Source: Nemertoderma westbladi (Eukaryota; Xenacoelomorpha; Nemertodermatida; Nemertodermatidae). From it: a stretch of DNA of 60,035 nt. Within the stretch, counting starts at the first letter, position 1; every line of letters begins with the position of its first letter. A program made the position numbers and the translations under genes. Under the pieces are notes generated by a model that saw nothing but the letters and a program-made list of their open reading frames with translations, did not search any database and was not told the origin of the DNA. Location of the stretch: positions 1-60,035 of the forward strand of contig JAUCBJ010002294.1 in assembly GCA_032718475.1 (NCBI GenBank), given 5' to 3'. Below, one piece after another: positions 45,701 through 55,303 of the stretch.

Positions 45701-46983
45701 GTTCGTCCACGTTCGATGTCCTCCTCTAGATTTTGTATTTCTCTATCGAACTGGGGTAAAGCTAGTTCTTTCACCGCTTGGACTTGTTGTTGCAATTTAC
45801 GTTTCTCCAAGCAATCGTAAGTTCCTTTTCCGATTTTCTGCCGAATAGCGTCCAATGCATTTCGTATCACGCTCTCTTCGACTTCTGTAACAGGTTGGAT
45901 CGGAGGAAGGCCAGGACGGTTGTAGGGGTTAAACGGTGATATTAGATGACCGCGTCCTAGTCCAGCGAGGTAAGGTTGGCGAATATCCAACGAACCCACT
46001 ACCGGAGTGCCACCAATCAACTGTTCAGGTAACACTAGATCTTTGAACAGTGAGTACAGTTCGGGAGGATCCGTAATACTATTAGGGTCTAGAGTTTGAG
46101 GTATCACTTGTGAATGGGGAGGTCTGACCGAGTATTCCGGAACTCTGATCATGGGTTTATTCAATGATCGCTTAAGGCGCGCGACCGTAGGTGATACGTC
46201 GAAAAGGTTACGCTCGAAACTCCCATAAGTATATCGCGTAAAACTGTGTTTAGCGCAACGTCTCCGAGGATGTTTATGCCTTTCGATTTGCTGGTTAGGT
46301 CTAGGGCATTCGTCACAGTAATACCAAAGACGCACGTCTTGAAGGGGAAACGCGGGTGATCGCTCTCCAGTTTTACAATATTCCTCCATCTGTTCGAAGC
46401 TATCTGGAACGACAGGTAGCGGTCGATCGGCGGTAAGATACATCATCGTAAAATAGAGCCGTTTGAGTTCCATTATAGGATCTGGATGTATACCTTGAGG
46501 ATATCGAGTTTCGAGATTTTGTTGACTGGCAACATTGAGATAGGTCTCTCGTAAGAATTCTAGATAATCGTTGAAACCGTTACGTTTATCAGGTTCTTCA
46601 ACGTCTTCTCTTTCGAGTTTGTTTCGAATAGAGTTCTCGTGTTCTATTCTCGATTTATCGTTTCGACTCCGCTGGGTATGATATTTAAATAAAACCATTT
46701 CCCTTTCGGTGTCTACATCGTCCGTATCGTGTAAATCGATAGGGTGACCAGTAGTCAAGAAGTCCATATACGTACCATTACGATGCGTATAGCGAGCCGT
46801 GAACTTTCTATAATCCAATTCACGCGTAAGTTGCTCCTGGGACATTGGCGGTTCGATATAACGACCATCGTCCTCCGTAGTAGTTGGATCAGCGTCGCCG
46901 CGTATCAAGCTATCGACAAACGCTTGTAAAGGTAGAGTATATCTCTCCCTGATACCAAGATCATCTTCTATTAATTCAGTCAT
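42730..46983 (-). CDS. retrotransposon ORF3: exonuclease-like and zinc-knuckle protein, function unknown
   Basis: 1,417 residues from a true ATG at 46983, intact, in the position where some elements have env. It has no signal peptide or membrane segment, so it is not an envelope. Visible parts: a charged N-terminal region with CDEC and CAKH (223-246); a coiled coil (about 385-460); and a region at about 705-945 that resembles DEDD-type 3'-5' exonucleases. In that region VVTYDNEG gives Asp718-x-Glu720 (ExoI); a strand follows; LKIGSAVYGDLQNDF gives Asp819 and VDTQ Asp836 (ExoII region); and IYTIFENAAL has Tyr927-x3-Glu931 where Asp is expected (ExoIII). Next is a Cys/His cluster at 1109-1174 ending in a canonical CX2CX4HX4C knuckle (1161-1174). 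The tail is extremely basic (KKLRKRRPRKK), like an NLS or nucleic-acid contact. The exonuclease reading is visual inference. The zinc knuckle and the intactness are seen directly. Confidence 0.85.
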   Translation of the reverse strand: MTELIEDDLGIRERYTLPLQAFVDSLIRGDADPTTTEDDGRYIEPPMSQEQLTRELDYRKFTARYTHRNGTYMDFLTTGHPIDLHDTDDVDTEREMVLFKYHTQRSRNDKSRIEHENSIRNKLEREDVEEPDKRNGFNDYLEFLRETYLNVASQQNLETRYPQGIHPDPIMELKRLYFTMMYLTADRPLPVVPDSFEQMEEYCKTGERSPAFPLQDVRLWYYCDECPRPNQQIERHKHPRRRCAKHSFTRYTYGSFERNLFDVSPTVARLKRSLNKPMIRVPEYSVRPPHSQVIPQTLDPNSITDPPELYSLFKDLVLPEQLIGGTPVVGSLDIRQPYLAGLGRGHLISPFNPYNRPGLPPIQPVTEVEESVIRNALDAIRQKIGKGTYDCLEKRKLQQQVQAVKELALPQFDREIQNLEEDIERGRTYSLQEFLDERLQQQAEENQLEERHIELTEREEAALAQPEAQILVTDLYSKTILHPSMVPHFKDKLFATVQPQPVNTDLRSHELVADAPMLQRPPVEAARVDGVLVEPPDNRADLVRRMVHDVNIRARPLPDSFYGIKDHPYYVNLKQYYMVKPEDPTHSLRFLPLINPLDLVELEQLQKHLDQLVKLNSFRKPYNISRIEKEISPPYNLDGFIKTRLVHWNLDVLFEEERIKRYGDVETYTTQCLKYRDLPNANECATLWHPVGMTLENATKEWNETLNVIEMYGVVTYDNEGSVPVGELGTTRMIHIRGLAGSTHVFTRACSDVIDYSFEALTEIQKKLRHGQFELAQRYVTDTERKPAMGIDGSMLPQPVLEMLFNERILKIGSAVYGDLQNDFRNMENIPYPFVDTQLIAPWAEGRGFFRTMYANTPSGITKVQRTSIGHLAFQEYGWNFKVGNPINYQQVYGDHYSRLYFDGPLTAPGAVYSFMSVPLRPSLAIYTIFENAALAGWLADVCSRTIRAHPLILGTKLAKLDEHNKFIRFECFRRFLTPFRNVDSQFKDRALTKLSLRDSAAEKLSSAGFAVFQDVCIQNLHSSVIQRPRIPTGYSVVEIQTVGPLTETDAPTSSMQLEDEPVCLESEAIQPTASRSSDNDYVIEWYQGPQRLTAYDYRHANYVSRKRCRLCASRDHFTPLDSNAPCSYFLEQPMMEIYCAYCRLNNSHIFAVCPQFMTQCHYCQLKGHESYNCPFNRDLESVDEMITLRYIRAWEANADLHCESRHRYYPGRAYEGVYAFHPYLFASIEQKTRVPSYELMKRVGECISTKFVRKYLRNVNPNDITTYHLINFIRQDPEYGDIFVNSHPELQEISRRPYEYRTRERELERTIKPRKFLTTHGPPTASVQTTRQGPVGAAVLRRALKAVRPRSTEVDINQPGTSTGGYTDRNPTPSDAIVLHPSPRSYSPPHKVARPKEKRTLASLKKLRKRRPRKKD

Positions 46984-48633
46984 ATCTGCTATACGAGTTC
47001 ACCAATATTATAATGAGTTTATATATCGTTAGGCGAGCGGGCGTCGCTGCCTATTTCTCCCTTGCCCCCGGACAGTAAGAGATTCTCAGCGCCGATGTAC
47101 CGCTGTAGCTGTACTTTCGCCAACGACGTAGCTGTACAACGACAACGATAACCGGCACAAGTCACTCCACTGTCCGTCCCAAAGGCTTAGATGTACTTCA
47201 GGTTTTCCTTGGAGAGTTAGGTTACTTTTACGATTGCGACTAGCTACTGTAAACACACTTTAGCAGTAACATTCACCTATAAACTCACAAATACCACACA
47301 ACTTGTCACAACTACACACATTCGGGCCATTTGTCCGTTAGTCAATGCCTTCCAGAATGTCACTGTATTGTTATGTATCCTTGGATACTAGCAGTGCGCT
47401 ATTTATTCCCTATGCTATTCAATGGGACAAGCTTTCTATTGTTCTTTTTACTCAATTCTAATTCTAGCGTGGTTGTTGCTATGGTGACATTATGCAAAGC
47501 TAGCGGTAGAATTAGGGTAATTCCAATGCATACAGATCTGGGATGTTATTTAATAGTAATTCTTTAATAGTCAATGTCCTGTTTTATACATGACTTTATG
47601 AATTTTATCGGCTATTGACTATGTTTGGGAGACTTTCGTACACGCATACGCATAATAATATAAATCTCCGCTCCCTTGATCTATTAATTAATGGAATTTT
47701 GGGAATGTTATAAATTGCGTAAAATGGCAATTTATTAAATTCATTAAAAGACATGAATTTAAATTTATTCCCTGAAATTTTATTATTTGATAATTAAATG
47801 GACATATTTTGATTCTAGAACATGTCTAGGGACACAAGATCCTTAATTCTAAGAAAATTGTCTCTTTAAGAATATCGGTAAATGCTACGATATCTTAATT
47901 GACTAGAATTGTTGAAGGATCTGAATTTTACAGATTTTGACTTATTTGATTTGTAAATATTAACTAATTAATATTTGAGATGGGCACCGATTTATTCCAG
48001 AACTTGTCTGGGGACGTTAACCACTGATTCTATAATTTGTCTTTCAAGTATATCGGTGGGTGCCACGATATCTTAATCGACTAGAATTACAGATGGTCAA
48101 AGGGTTTAACAGATTTATTTTGCGTTATACGCTACTGTTAAAGGGACATCACGCTACTATATGTATTATTTAATATACGGTATGAGAGCAATATCGCACG
48201 AAGCAATGTCAGTGTGAAGAGGCAAGTCGTTTCCAAGGTCTACCCAGAGCTTGGTTTAGCCGAGACACGAGGATCTGAACTTTGCATTCCTAATACTCTG
48301 CCTACCAATAATACTTGAATATAGTAGTGGCTTTATTGTACTTTAATAAGTACGGACATTTCATCTTACTGTAGTTACGTATTTATAATATAATACGGAC
48401 AGTAAGGAAAGAGAAAAATAATTATTTCTTCGCCGTCGCACTAAATATAATATAAGTAATTACGTACGTAATAAACACGAATATATTGCACTATTCTACT
48501 AAATAATCGCTAAATAATATTCTACTAAATTAAATAAAACGATTATAATAAAATTACATAGTAATACATACATAAATATAAAAATAATAAAATAATATAA
48601 AATAATAGAGTCACACGCCCACTCCGAACGATA
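46984..48633 (-). other. non-coding spacer between integrase and ORF3
   Basis: 1,650 bp with no substantial open frame. It contains a diverged direct duplication of about 100 bp at a 182-bp period (from 47813 and from 47995), both including CTAGAAYWTGTCTRGGGA-like and ACGATATCTTAAT blocks. Next to ORF3 it carries a TATA box. It is probably the promoter and/or splice region for ORF3. Confidence 0.7.
47018..47025 (-). promoter_or_regulatory. TATA box in front of ORF3
   Basis: TATATAAA on the minus strand, its near edge 35 bp before the ORF3 ATG. Transcription would start about 10-15 nt ahead of the ATG. The sequence further upstream is GC-rich (GCCCGCTCGCC), as in a core promoter. It suggests ORF3 has its own promoter rather than being read only from the LTR. 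Confidence 0.5.
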
Positions 48634-50433
48634 TTAAGTTGGGGAGTCCCTAGATGTCGGTTGGATTAGGGAAGTGGTCGTGGGAAGAGTTTCTTGCCTT
48701 CCATAGTTTCCGGAGAGCTCTCTGTCTCTTTCCAGTAAACATAAACGACCCACTGGGCGATTGAGCTGTTGAGTCTCAAAGACTATCCCTGGTTTCTTAA
48801 AGTTCCGCCGCATGACGACGAGCTCTACTGATCGCACCAAACCATCGCTCGAGATATAAGTCTCGATGATACGTCCTGTTTGCCATCGCTTACGTGGGAG
48901 ATCGGGGTCCACAATAAGCACCATGTCTCCAGCGCTGACGTTTTCTTGCTGCGCAAACCACTTAGTTCGAAGTTGTAGAGTGGGCAGGTAATGTTTCTCG
49001 AAATGGTCAGCGAAACGACGGGATAGCAACTGCATAAGTTGCCAGGTTCGACGGCAGTACTCGTCTCCGTCTGTGATCTCCGATCGTGGGAGCATGGCTA
49101 CGGGCTTCTTCAGTAGAAAGTGCGCGGGTGTTAGCGCTTCCAGGGAATCAGGATTTGAAGAGACTGGCATAAGCGGTCTTTCGTTGAGATAGGCGGCGAT
49201 TTCCTCCATTAACGTCCGCAATAGTTCGTCGGTGAGATAAGCGCGACAAGGCACAATAAAGTGGAACGCAGTCTTCACGCTCCTAATCAATCTCTCCCAA
49301 CTTCCTCCCCACCAAGGGGCGTCGGCGGCGTTGAAGGTCCAGCTAGACGCTGTTATCCTTAGCTGATCGTCCACCTGTCTTTTGTTCCAGTCCTTTACGT
49401 AAGCTTGAATTTCGTTGTTGGCGCCAATGAAGTTCGTTCCCTTATCCGATCTCATCGTGTTACTGGTTCCGAAGCGAGCGATCTGTCGTCGTAAACTCAA
49501 CACGAAGCTGTTGGTGGATAGATCGTTTACCATATCGAGATGGATAGCTCTACAAGTCATACAAACGAAGATGACACACCATCTCTTGACTATAGTCCGG
49601 GCACGATATACTTCAATAGGGCCAAATAAATCCACACCGGTATTAGTAAAGGGTGGTTCATAGAAGCTTACTCTTTCCCTAGGTAATTCTGCCTCTCGCT
49701 GTGTTAAAGGCCTACTGAATGCTTTCCTACAGGGTATGCAGTTCCTAAGAACTTGGTTCAGAGCCCTACGAGGTTTATAAAAATAGTAGCGAGTTCGAAT
49801 TTCGCTCAGAACTCGTTCTCTACCAGCATGATACAGTTTGCTATGAACATCTACAATTATCTTGATTTGTATGTCAAGATTTCTAATAAGTATGGGAAAC
49901 TTAGTGTCAAAGGATAATGGGGCGTTTGTTAGCCGACCTCCAACACGTATTAACCCATCTATCATGGTACTAGAGAAGCGATCCCTTAAGCGCATCTGTG
50001 GATTTCTTAACAACAGGAAATACTTATCGGAATCCTCATAGCATTGTAGGAGTCTCAGCATCTGTTTGTTGGTTTCATCATGCTCATGGTAACTGATCTT
50101 TTCCTTTAGAAACCTGTCGGGTATCTTGTACTTAGGAAGATCTTTAACAACATGGACTCGTGCAGATGTTGATGGAGCCTCATCACTATTGGTCTTTGTC
50201 CCGGAGTAACGATGATGAAAACATCGTTTCAAATAAGTGACAGCTTTACAGAGCCGATTCCAGGAACTGTAGTGACGTATCGCTCTCTGCAAGAGAGGTG
50301 AGAGTCCTTGCGCGATATCTGGTATTCCAGATTTCCAATCCTTGTCACGGATTTCCAAGACTTCTTTGGTCGTGGCGGTGGGTTTCTGATCTAAAGCATC
50401 CTGCTCCGGAAGTAAATAATACAGATAGATCAA
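48634..50433 (-). CDS. retrotransposon integrase (BEL/Pao pol, C-terminal part)
   Basis: About 600 codons in the +1 frame relative to the upstream gag-pol frame, overlapping its last 89 or more nucleotides. It has no ATG of its own at the start, so it is probably expressed as part of pol. In order: linker; zinc-binding domain with His197, His202, Cys232, Cys235 (HSKLYHAG ... CIPC); catalytic core with Asp268 (TGVDLFGP), Asp330 (RSDKGTNF) and Glu380 (GGSWERLIRS), a complete D,D,E triad; and a C-terminal domain with GDMVLIVDPDLPRKRW of the type that ends BEL/Pao and related integrases. It inserts the cDNA into host DNA with 5-bp staggered cuts. It is either reached by +1 frameshifting or separated by a one-base mutation in this copy. 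Confidence 0.95.
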   Translation of the reverse strand: MIYLYYLLPEQDALDQKPTATTKEVLEIRDKDWKSGIPDIAQGLSPLLQRAIRHYSSWNRLCKAVTYLKRCFHHRYSGTKTNSDEAPSTSARVHVVKDLPKYKIPDRFLKEKISYHEHDETNKQMLRLLQCYEDSDKYFLLLRNPQMRLRDRFSSTMIDGLIRVGGRLTNAPLSFDTKFPILIRNLDIQIKIIVDVHSKLYHAGRERVLSEIRTRYYFYKPRRALNQVLRNCIPCRKAFSRPLTQREAELPRERVSFYEPPFTNTGVDLFGPIEVYRARTIVKRWCVIFVCMTCRAIHLDMVNDLSTNSFVLSLRRQIARFGTSNTMRSDKGTNFIGANNEIQAYVKDWNKRQVDDQLRITASSWTFNAADAPWWGGSWERLIRSVKTAFHFIVPCRAYLTDELLRTLMEEIAAYLNERPLMPVSSNPDSLEALTPAHFLLKKPVAMLPRSEITDGDEYCRRTWQLMQLLSRRFADHFEKHYLPTLQLRTKWFAQQENVSAGDMVLIVDPDLPRKRWQTGRIIETYISSDGLVRSVELVVMRRNFKKPGIVFETQQLNRPVGRLCLLERDRELSGNYGRQETLPTTTSLIQPTSRDSPT

Positions 50434-53400
50434 CCGCAGGTTTAAACAACTTCGATTTACTCGCTCGAGTTTTGGGTTTAACTTTCTCCGCTCCCTTGGC
50501 CTGTCTGATCTCTGCTGTTGTGAGGTGGGGAGGCCATTCTTCTTCTTCTTGGTAGAGAAAGTCGGGTCCTCCTAACCATTCGGGAGTATTTACCAATTCC
50601 TTTGGAGTCGCTCCTCGGGAAGCGATGTCTGCTGGATTAATCGTTCCGGGGCAATGTCTCCATTGGTCCATCGTCGTGCGACTAAGTATGATGGCTACCC
50701 TGTTGGTAACGAAGACGCTGAACTGACAGACTTCATTGGTTATATACTCTAACACGAGTAAAGCGTCGGTCCAATAGACAGTTTTCTCTAATGGATAGTC
50801 AATCTGTTCTGTTACATTCCGGCCGATGGCTGTAGCGTATAGAGCCGCCTTTAACTCCGCTCGAGGAACTTTCAACTTGTTGTTGATTAATGCCTTAGAA
50901 GTAACCAAGGCGACTTTGATTCCATCCGGAGTTTCCACTCTTAGGTAGGCTACTATACCTATTCCCATATCGCTGGCGTCTCCAAACACATGGAGTTGAT
51001 AGGAATACGTAGGGAGAACATGACCAAAATATGAACGGGAAATTATAAAATCCTCGATCGCCGGTAGAGAATCTTCCCATTTCATCCACTTCTTTAATAA
51101 TTCTCCCTTAAGTGGATCGTCCCATGAGTGGTTTTCAAGCCACATTTGTTGCACCAAACTACGAGCAATCAATATAACTGGGCTAATAAATCCCAATGGA
51201 TCGAAATAAGTGCTCAGTATACTTAAGCAAATCCGTTTGGTTCGAACTGGATTATCTCGCTGTTTTAGTTGGAAAAACAGGATATCTCTCTCTGTGTCCC
51301 ATTTCAAGCCGAGTGTCTTGGTTTCTGGCAGATCATCTTTGATCAAATCGAGATCTTTCGCTCCTCGATCCTCCGCAGGGATCGACTCCAGAAACTCACG
51401 GGAGTTGCTGGTGAATTTCGTTAATCGAAACCCACCTCTTTTTAAGCACTCTACCGTTCCTTTAGCGACCTCAATGGCTTCCTCAACTGATGGAAGGGAC
51501 TTCAGATTGTCGTCCATGTATATGTCTCGCTTGATGTTGTCGATCACTTCCTTAGAGAAGGCCTCTCGGTTGTCCTCTGCAGTGGTACGCACTACCGAAC
51601 AGGCGTTGGAAGGGCTTGAGATTATCCCAAAGGCCTGGATGGTCATCCAGTACTCCACCGGTTTCTGGTTGAGGTCTCCTTCGGGCCACCATAGAAATCG
51701 TAAGCTATCTCGATCCCTATCCAACACTTTGACTTGCAAGAACATGCCTTCTATATCGGAGGCGAAAGCAATCGAATATTGTCTCAATCTTAAAAGAATT
51801 CCCAACAAAGATTGAAGTAAGTTGGGTCCGGGTAACAATTCAGAGTTAAGGGATTGACCCATGTAAAGAGCGGAGCCATCAAACACTACTCTCACTTCAT
51901 TGGGTTTACCGGGTTTAGGAACGTAATGGTGAGTTAAATAATACGTTCTTTCAGTCACAGGTGTTTCTTCCGGTACCCTCTCCGCGTATCCCTTATTAAT
52001 AAATTTTTCCAGCTGTGTTTGATACATTGCTTTAGCTGAAGAATTAGCCGTAAGGCGTCGATGGAGTTGCGCGATTCTTTTTTCCGCCAAAGGTCTGTTA
52101 TTGATGAACTTCGGTTCTTTCTTGCGAAAAGGTAAACCGACTTCATACCTACCTTGATCTTTGATGAAACGTGTAGTTGTCTCTTGGATCTGCTTGGCCC
52201 TTTCCTCTTCCACTGATAAGGCCTTATCGTAGGAATTGGGCTCTACTGCCTCTTGCGTAAAGAATCGTACAGCATGTTCATCTCGAGTCTTGGCATTACA
52301 ACGCTCAATGGCGTCATTTAACTCGTCGTTATAAGCTTCTCGTTCAGATGGATAAAGAAGTTGACATAAGTTAACTTGGTTTTGCCAAGCCTCGTTTTCC
52401 TTAAGGAGATCGATAGTATTCTCCTCATCAAAGAGCTGGTGAATGTCGTCGTTATCTGAGGAGTATGGAGTTCCCTCAGTTAAATCGTCTCCTTCACTAG
52501 TATCATCTTCCCATTCACTCACCTGGCAAACTCGCTCTTGCGGTAGTCTTTCTCTGAGTGTTCTACGGGAAGGTCCAGTAAAGTACCAACCTACTCTAGT
52601 TCTTACCGCATAGGTCTGTAGTGGCTGCGGTTGAGCAGGCCGTTTCTCTAATGTCTCCAGCGCCTCATGCGCGTTTTGGCCGATGAGTATTTGCACTCCA
52701 GGATAATCAGTCTGAAATCGAGGTATGTTAAGATGTTGGATGCTCTCATCCTCGTCCCAATTATAAAGGTCTGCTTGGGTAGTAGCGAAGTTCTTTATAG
52801 CTACCATTTTCACTGACCTGATGCTATGTTCTCCTAGTTCGTCCTGGGGGGTGGACAACGCTCCTACATAATAATCCGCTGTTATTGTGGATTTCCAGAC
52901 TTGCATAATGCCTGACATGTTTAGCGTAGTTCGGAACTTGGGTTGTCCAGCAAATATGTCTTCGGCTAGCTCTTGGTCGATGAATGTTCCTGTACTACCG
53001 GAGTCAAGGAGGGCGTTCACTACGTAACTCCGTTTAGGTCCGTGAACCCTTACCTGTACCACAGGAAACTCTCGGATCCCTACATTGGAAGATGGCTCTT
53101 TCCCAGATGGTTGTCGCTCAGAAGTAGTTAGAGTGAGGTCGCTGTCTGTATCTTTTTCATATGTGAGTGCTCGATACACTGCGGTATTTATCAGGTAACA
53201 GGATTCGTTTTCGTCGGAGAACTCATCCGTATAGAATCCTTCCATCTCAGATTGGTCAGTGTCGTTCACATCACTGAATTGGACATGTAGTTCGGAATCA
53301 CTTACCTGATTCGGAGTATTTCGCTCGAATTCAGCGTGCAACAAGATATGATGTTTCGCACCACACTTAGCACACCTTATGTCAGAGAAACAGGTTCGCC

Positions 53401-55303
53401 GTTGGTGTCCTTGTCTGAGGCAATTATAACATAACCGCTTATCCCACATGACTTCGCGTCTCTCAGTTAATGATTTCTTCAGGAATTCATCACACATGTT
53501 CAAACGGTGGGTCCCGTCACACAGCGCACATTTCGGTTTGATGTTACTCACCTTATTCTGAGTCACATTGTGTACACTTGCTTTTTCTTCGGGCTTTCTC
53601 ACCTGAATTCTCTTGGGAGACGTAGGAGGAGTTTTTCTTACCTGTTCTCTCCTGTCATTTGTTCGAGACTTGAATTTACTCACCTGATCTTTAGGCATTT
53701 TATTCACGTAATAAGATCTATCAGTGTCCTTCCCGCTATCTTCTCCTTGAGAAGTCTGGCTTTCGCCGTCGTCTGTGTAACACACTGGTGTTACCCTTCT
53801 CCTAGAGACGGGTTTTTCACTTACCTTGTTTTCCGGTGTCTTCTCTCTGGATTGCTTGAGGAGTTGCAATTTCACTTCTCCATCCAGGAATGACATGAGA
53901 TCTGCCATGGTAGGGTCTCGTCGTTGTTGTTCCATCATATATAGTACTTTCTTATCCCAGCGTGTGCCTACCCCACCTTTCGGTAAAGTAGAAGCCACAG
54001 CTCCAATGACCATAGAACTTTGGTATTCATGAGACTTACCTAACCAATCTAATTGTCTACAGATCTCTTGAATCTCATCGGAAAACTCTATTATCCCACT
54101 GCTGATGAACTTTCTGGGCGCTACTAATTTTGCATATAAATACTTAGCGATATTATTCCTATTACCATACCTGATGTTTAGTGTATCCCAAACTTGTCTT
54201 AATCCGTCTGGATGTCCAATAAACTTTAACGCCATTAACTTGGGAGATCTTTCCAAGCACTCGATGAGGAACCTAAGTTTCTCTCCATTAGACAGTACAG
54301 AGTTCTGTATGTTATCTTTGTAATATTCATTAAAAGGTAACCATTTCATCTCATCTCCATTGAACTTGACGATCTCTCCCACCTTTACCGCTTGCCGGGC
54401 TTCGGTTCTAGCCATTTGACGCGTAAAACTTTCTTGGGCCATCGTGTTATTTAATATCGAGTTATCGGTATATAAATTTCTCGGATTATGATCCGATCTA
54501 TAGGGAATATCATTATCAACAGGTCTATAATTACCCTTAATAGGGTTCACTATAGGAGTTTCTACTTCGCTAGCAGTATAGATGCGTGTAGGCTCCACAC
54601 CTTGCGCATGAGATACTTCAGACCTAACGGGTTGACACATTGTTACAGGGGGTGGTGGTATACCCCTTTGCGTATTTACTAATTTATCGCGCTCTAGCGC
54701 GATACTTTGCTGCACTTCTTGCAACTCTAGTCTACTTTCCCTTACCGTGCCCTTAAATTGCTGGACAGTCTCCTGCATCTGCCCGAGCAGGATATCCATC
54801 CCCCGTCGTCTCTCGTCCACCCATTCGACCGCCGAAGCGGGAGTCGCCAACGATGTAGCGGGCGGACGAGGGACAACGGGCGACAAATTATGAATATTTC
54901 GCTCGGGGTCCAGGACCTGAACTGTCTCCTGGGCAGTTCTACGGGGCACAGGTAGCTTAGTGCTATGCAGAGGGAATTTAGCGGTTACTTCAGGGAGCAC
55001 AGGTGTGTCTATCACAGTAGGGGTGATTTCAAGAACAGGCCTAATTATTTCAGGCTCATCTACTATAGTAGGGAGTCTTTCGATTTTAATTATTTGGTCT
55101 GTGGGTTCTGTACTACCTAAATTGGTGCTATTTAGTTGCCTTCTAACAGCTGGAGGCAGATCAGGCAATTTCTGACGGTGGAATGTTCTTTTACGTCTAC
55201 TTAGACGAGATCTATTTCCCTTGCCTTCATTGTCGGTGGTATCGCCTTCCTCAGATGATGTATATCCCTGTCTTTTGGGAGTAGATCGATTCATCATCTG
55301 CAT
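50345..55303 (-). CDS. retrotransposon gag-protease-RT-RNase H polyprotein
   Basis: 1,652 residues from the first ATG in frame (55303). The frame is open for another 50 or so codons upstream without ATG, reading into a plausible Glu-rich helix, so the true start may be non-AUG or spliced. Numbered from the ATG: a Pro-rich and helical N-terminus; the capsid-like domain of BEL elements (about 305-485); zinc modules (CALCDGTH; CYNCLRQGHQRRTC, a CX2CX4HX4C knuckle; CAKCGAKHHILLH, about 592-656); an aspartic protease with LLDSGSTGTFID (about 765-777); a reverse transcriptase with SDIEGMFLQV and the catalytic YMDD (about 1262-1265); and an RNase H with LHVFGDASDMG, RAELKAAL and YWTDA (about 1437-1565). 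It ends in a frame change before integrase. All catalytic motifs are intact, suggesting an active or recently active copy. Confidence 0.96.
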   Translation of the reverse strand: MQMMNRSTPKRQGYTSSEEGDTTDNEGKGNRSRLSRRKRTFHRQKLPDLPPAVRRQLNSTNLGSTEPTDQIIKIERLPTIVDEPEIIRPVLEITPTVIDTPVLPEVTAKFPLHSTKLPVPRRTAQETVQVLDPERNIHNLSPVVPRPPATSLATPASAVEWVDERRRGMDILLGQMQETVQQFKGTVRESRLELQEVQQSIALERDKLVNTQRGIPPPPVTMCQPVRSEVSHAQGVEPTRIYTASEVETPIVNPIKGNYRPVDNDIPYRSDHNPRNLYTDNSILNNTMAQESFTRQMARTEARQAVKVGEIVKFNGDEMKWLPFNEYYKDNIQNSVLSNGEKLRFLIECLERSPKLMALKFIGHPDGLRQVWDTLNIRYGNRNNIAKYLYAKLVAPRKFISSGIIEFSDEIQEICRQLDWLGKSHEYQSSMVIGAVASTLPKGGVGTRWDKKVLYMMEQQRRDPTMADLMSFLDGEVKLQLLKQSREKTPENKVSEKPVSRRRVTPVCYTDDGESQTSQGEDSGKDTDRSYYVNKMPKDQVSKFKSRTNDRREQVRKTPPTSPKRIQVRKPEEKASVHNVTQNKVSNIKPKCALCDGTHRLNMCDEFLKKSLTERREVMWDKRLCYNCLRQGHQRRTCFSDIRCAKCGAKHHILLHAEFERNTPNQVSDSELHVQFSDVNDTDQSEMEGFYTDEFSDENESCYLINTAVYRALTYEKDTDSDLTLTTSERQPSGKEPSSNVGIREFPVVQVRVHGPKRSYVVNALLDSGSTGTFIDQELAEDIFAGQPKFRTTLNMSGIMQVWKSTITADYYVGALSTPQDELGEHSIRSVKMVAIKNFATTQADLYNWDEDESIQHLNIPRFQTDYPGVQILIGQNAHEALETLEKRPAQPQPLQTYAVRTRVGWYFTGPSRRTLRERLPQERVCQVSEWEDDTSEGDDLTEGTPYSSDNDDIHQLFDEENTIDLLKENEAWQNQVNLCQLLYPSEREAYNDELNDAIERCNAKTRDEHAVRFFTQEAVEPNSYDKALSVEEERAKQIQETTTRFIKDQGRYEVGLPFRKKEPKFINNRPLAEKRIAQLHRRLTANSSAKAMYQTQLEKFINKGYAERVPEETPVTERTYYLTHHYVPKPGKPNEVRVVFDGSALYMGQSLNSELLPGPNLLQSLLGILLRLRQYSIAFASDIEGMFLQVKVLDRDRDSLRFLWWPEGDLNQKPVEYWMTIQAFGIISSPSNACSVVRTTAEDNREAFSKEVIDNIKRDIYMDDNLKSLPSVEEAIEVAKGTVECLKRGGFRLTKFTSNSREFLESIPAEDRGAKDLDLIKDDLPETKTLGLKWDTERDILFFQLKQRDNPVRTKRICLSILSTYFDPLGFISPVILIARSLVQQMWLENHSWDDPLKGELLKKWMKWEDSLPAIEDFIISRSYFGHVLPTYSYQLHVFGDASDMGIGIVAYLRVETPDGIKVALVTSKALINNKLKVPRAELKAALYATAIGRNVTEQIDYPLEKTVYWTDALLVLEYITNEVCQFSVFVTNRVAIILSRTTMDQWRHCPGTINPADIASRGATPKELVNTPEWLGGPDFLYQEEEEWPPHLTTAEIRQAKGAEKVKPKTRASKSKLFKPAVDLSVLFTSGAGCFRSETHRHDQRSLGNP

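Noticed and set aside
42730-46983. ORF3 as an envelope gene (retrovirus-like element)
   Set aside because: No signal peptide, no transmembrane segment and no glycoprotein features; instead zinc knuckles and a basic tail.
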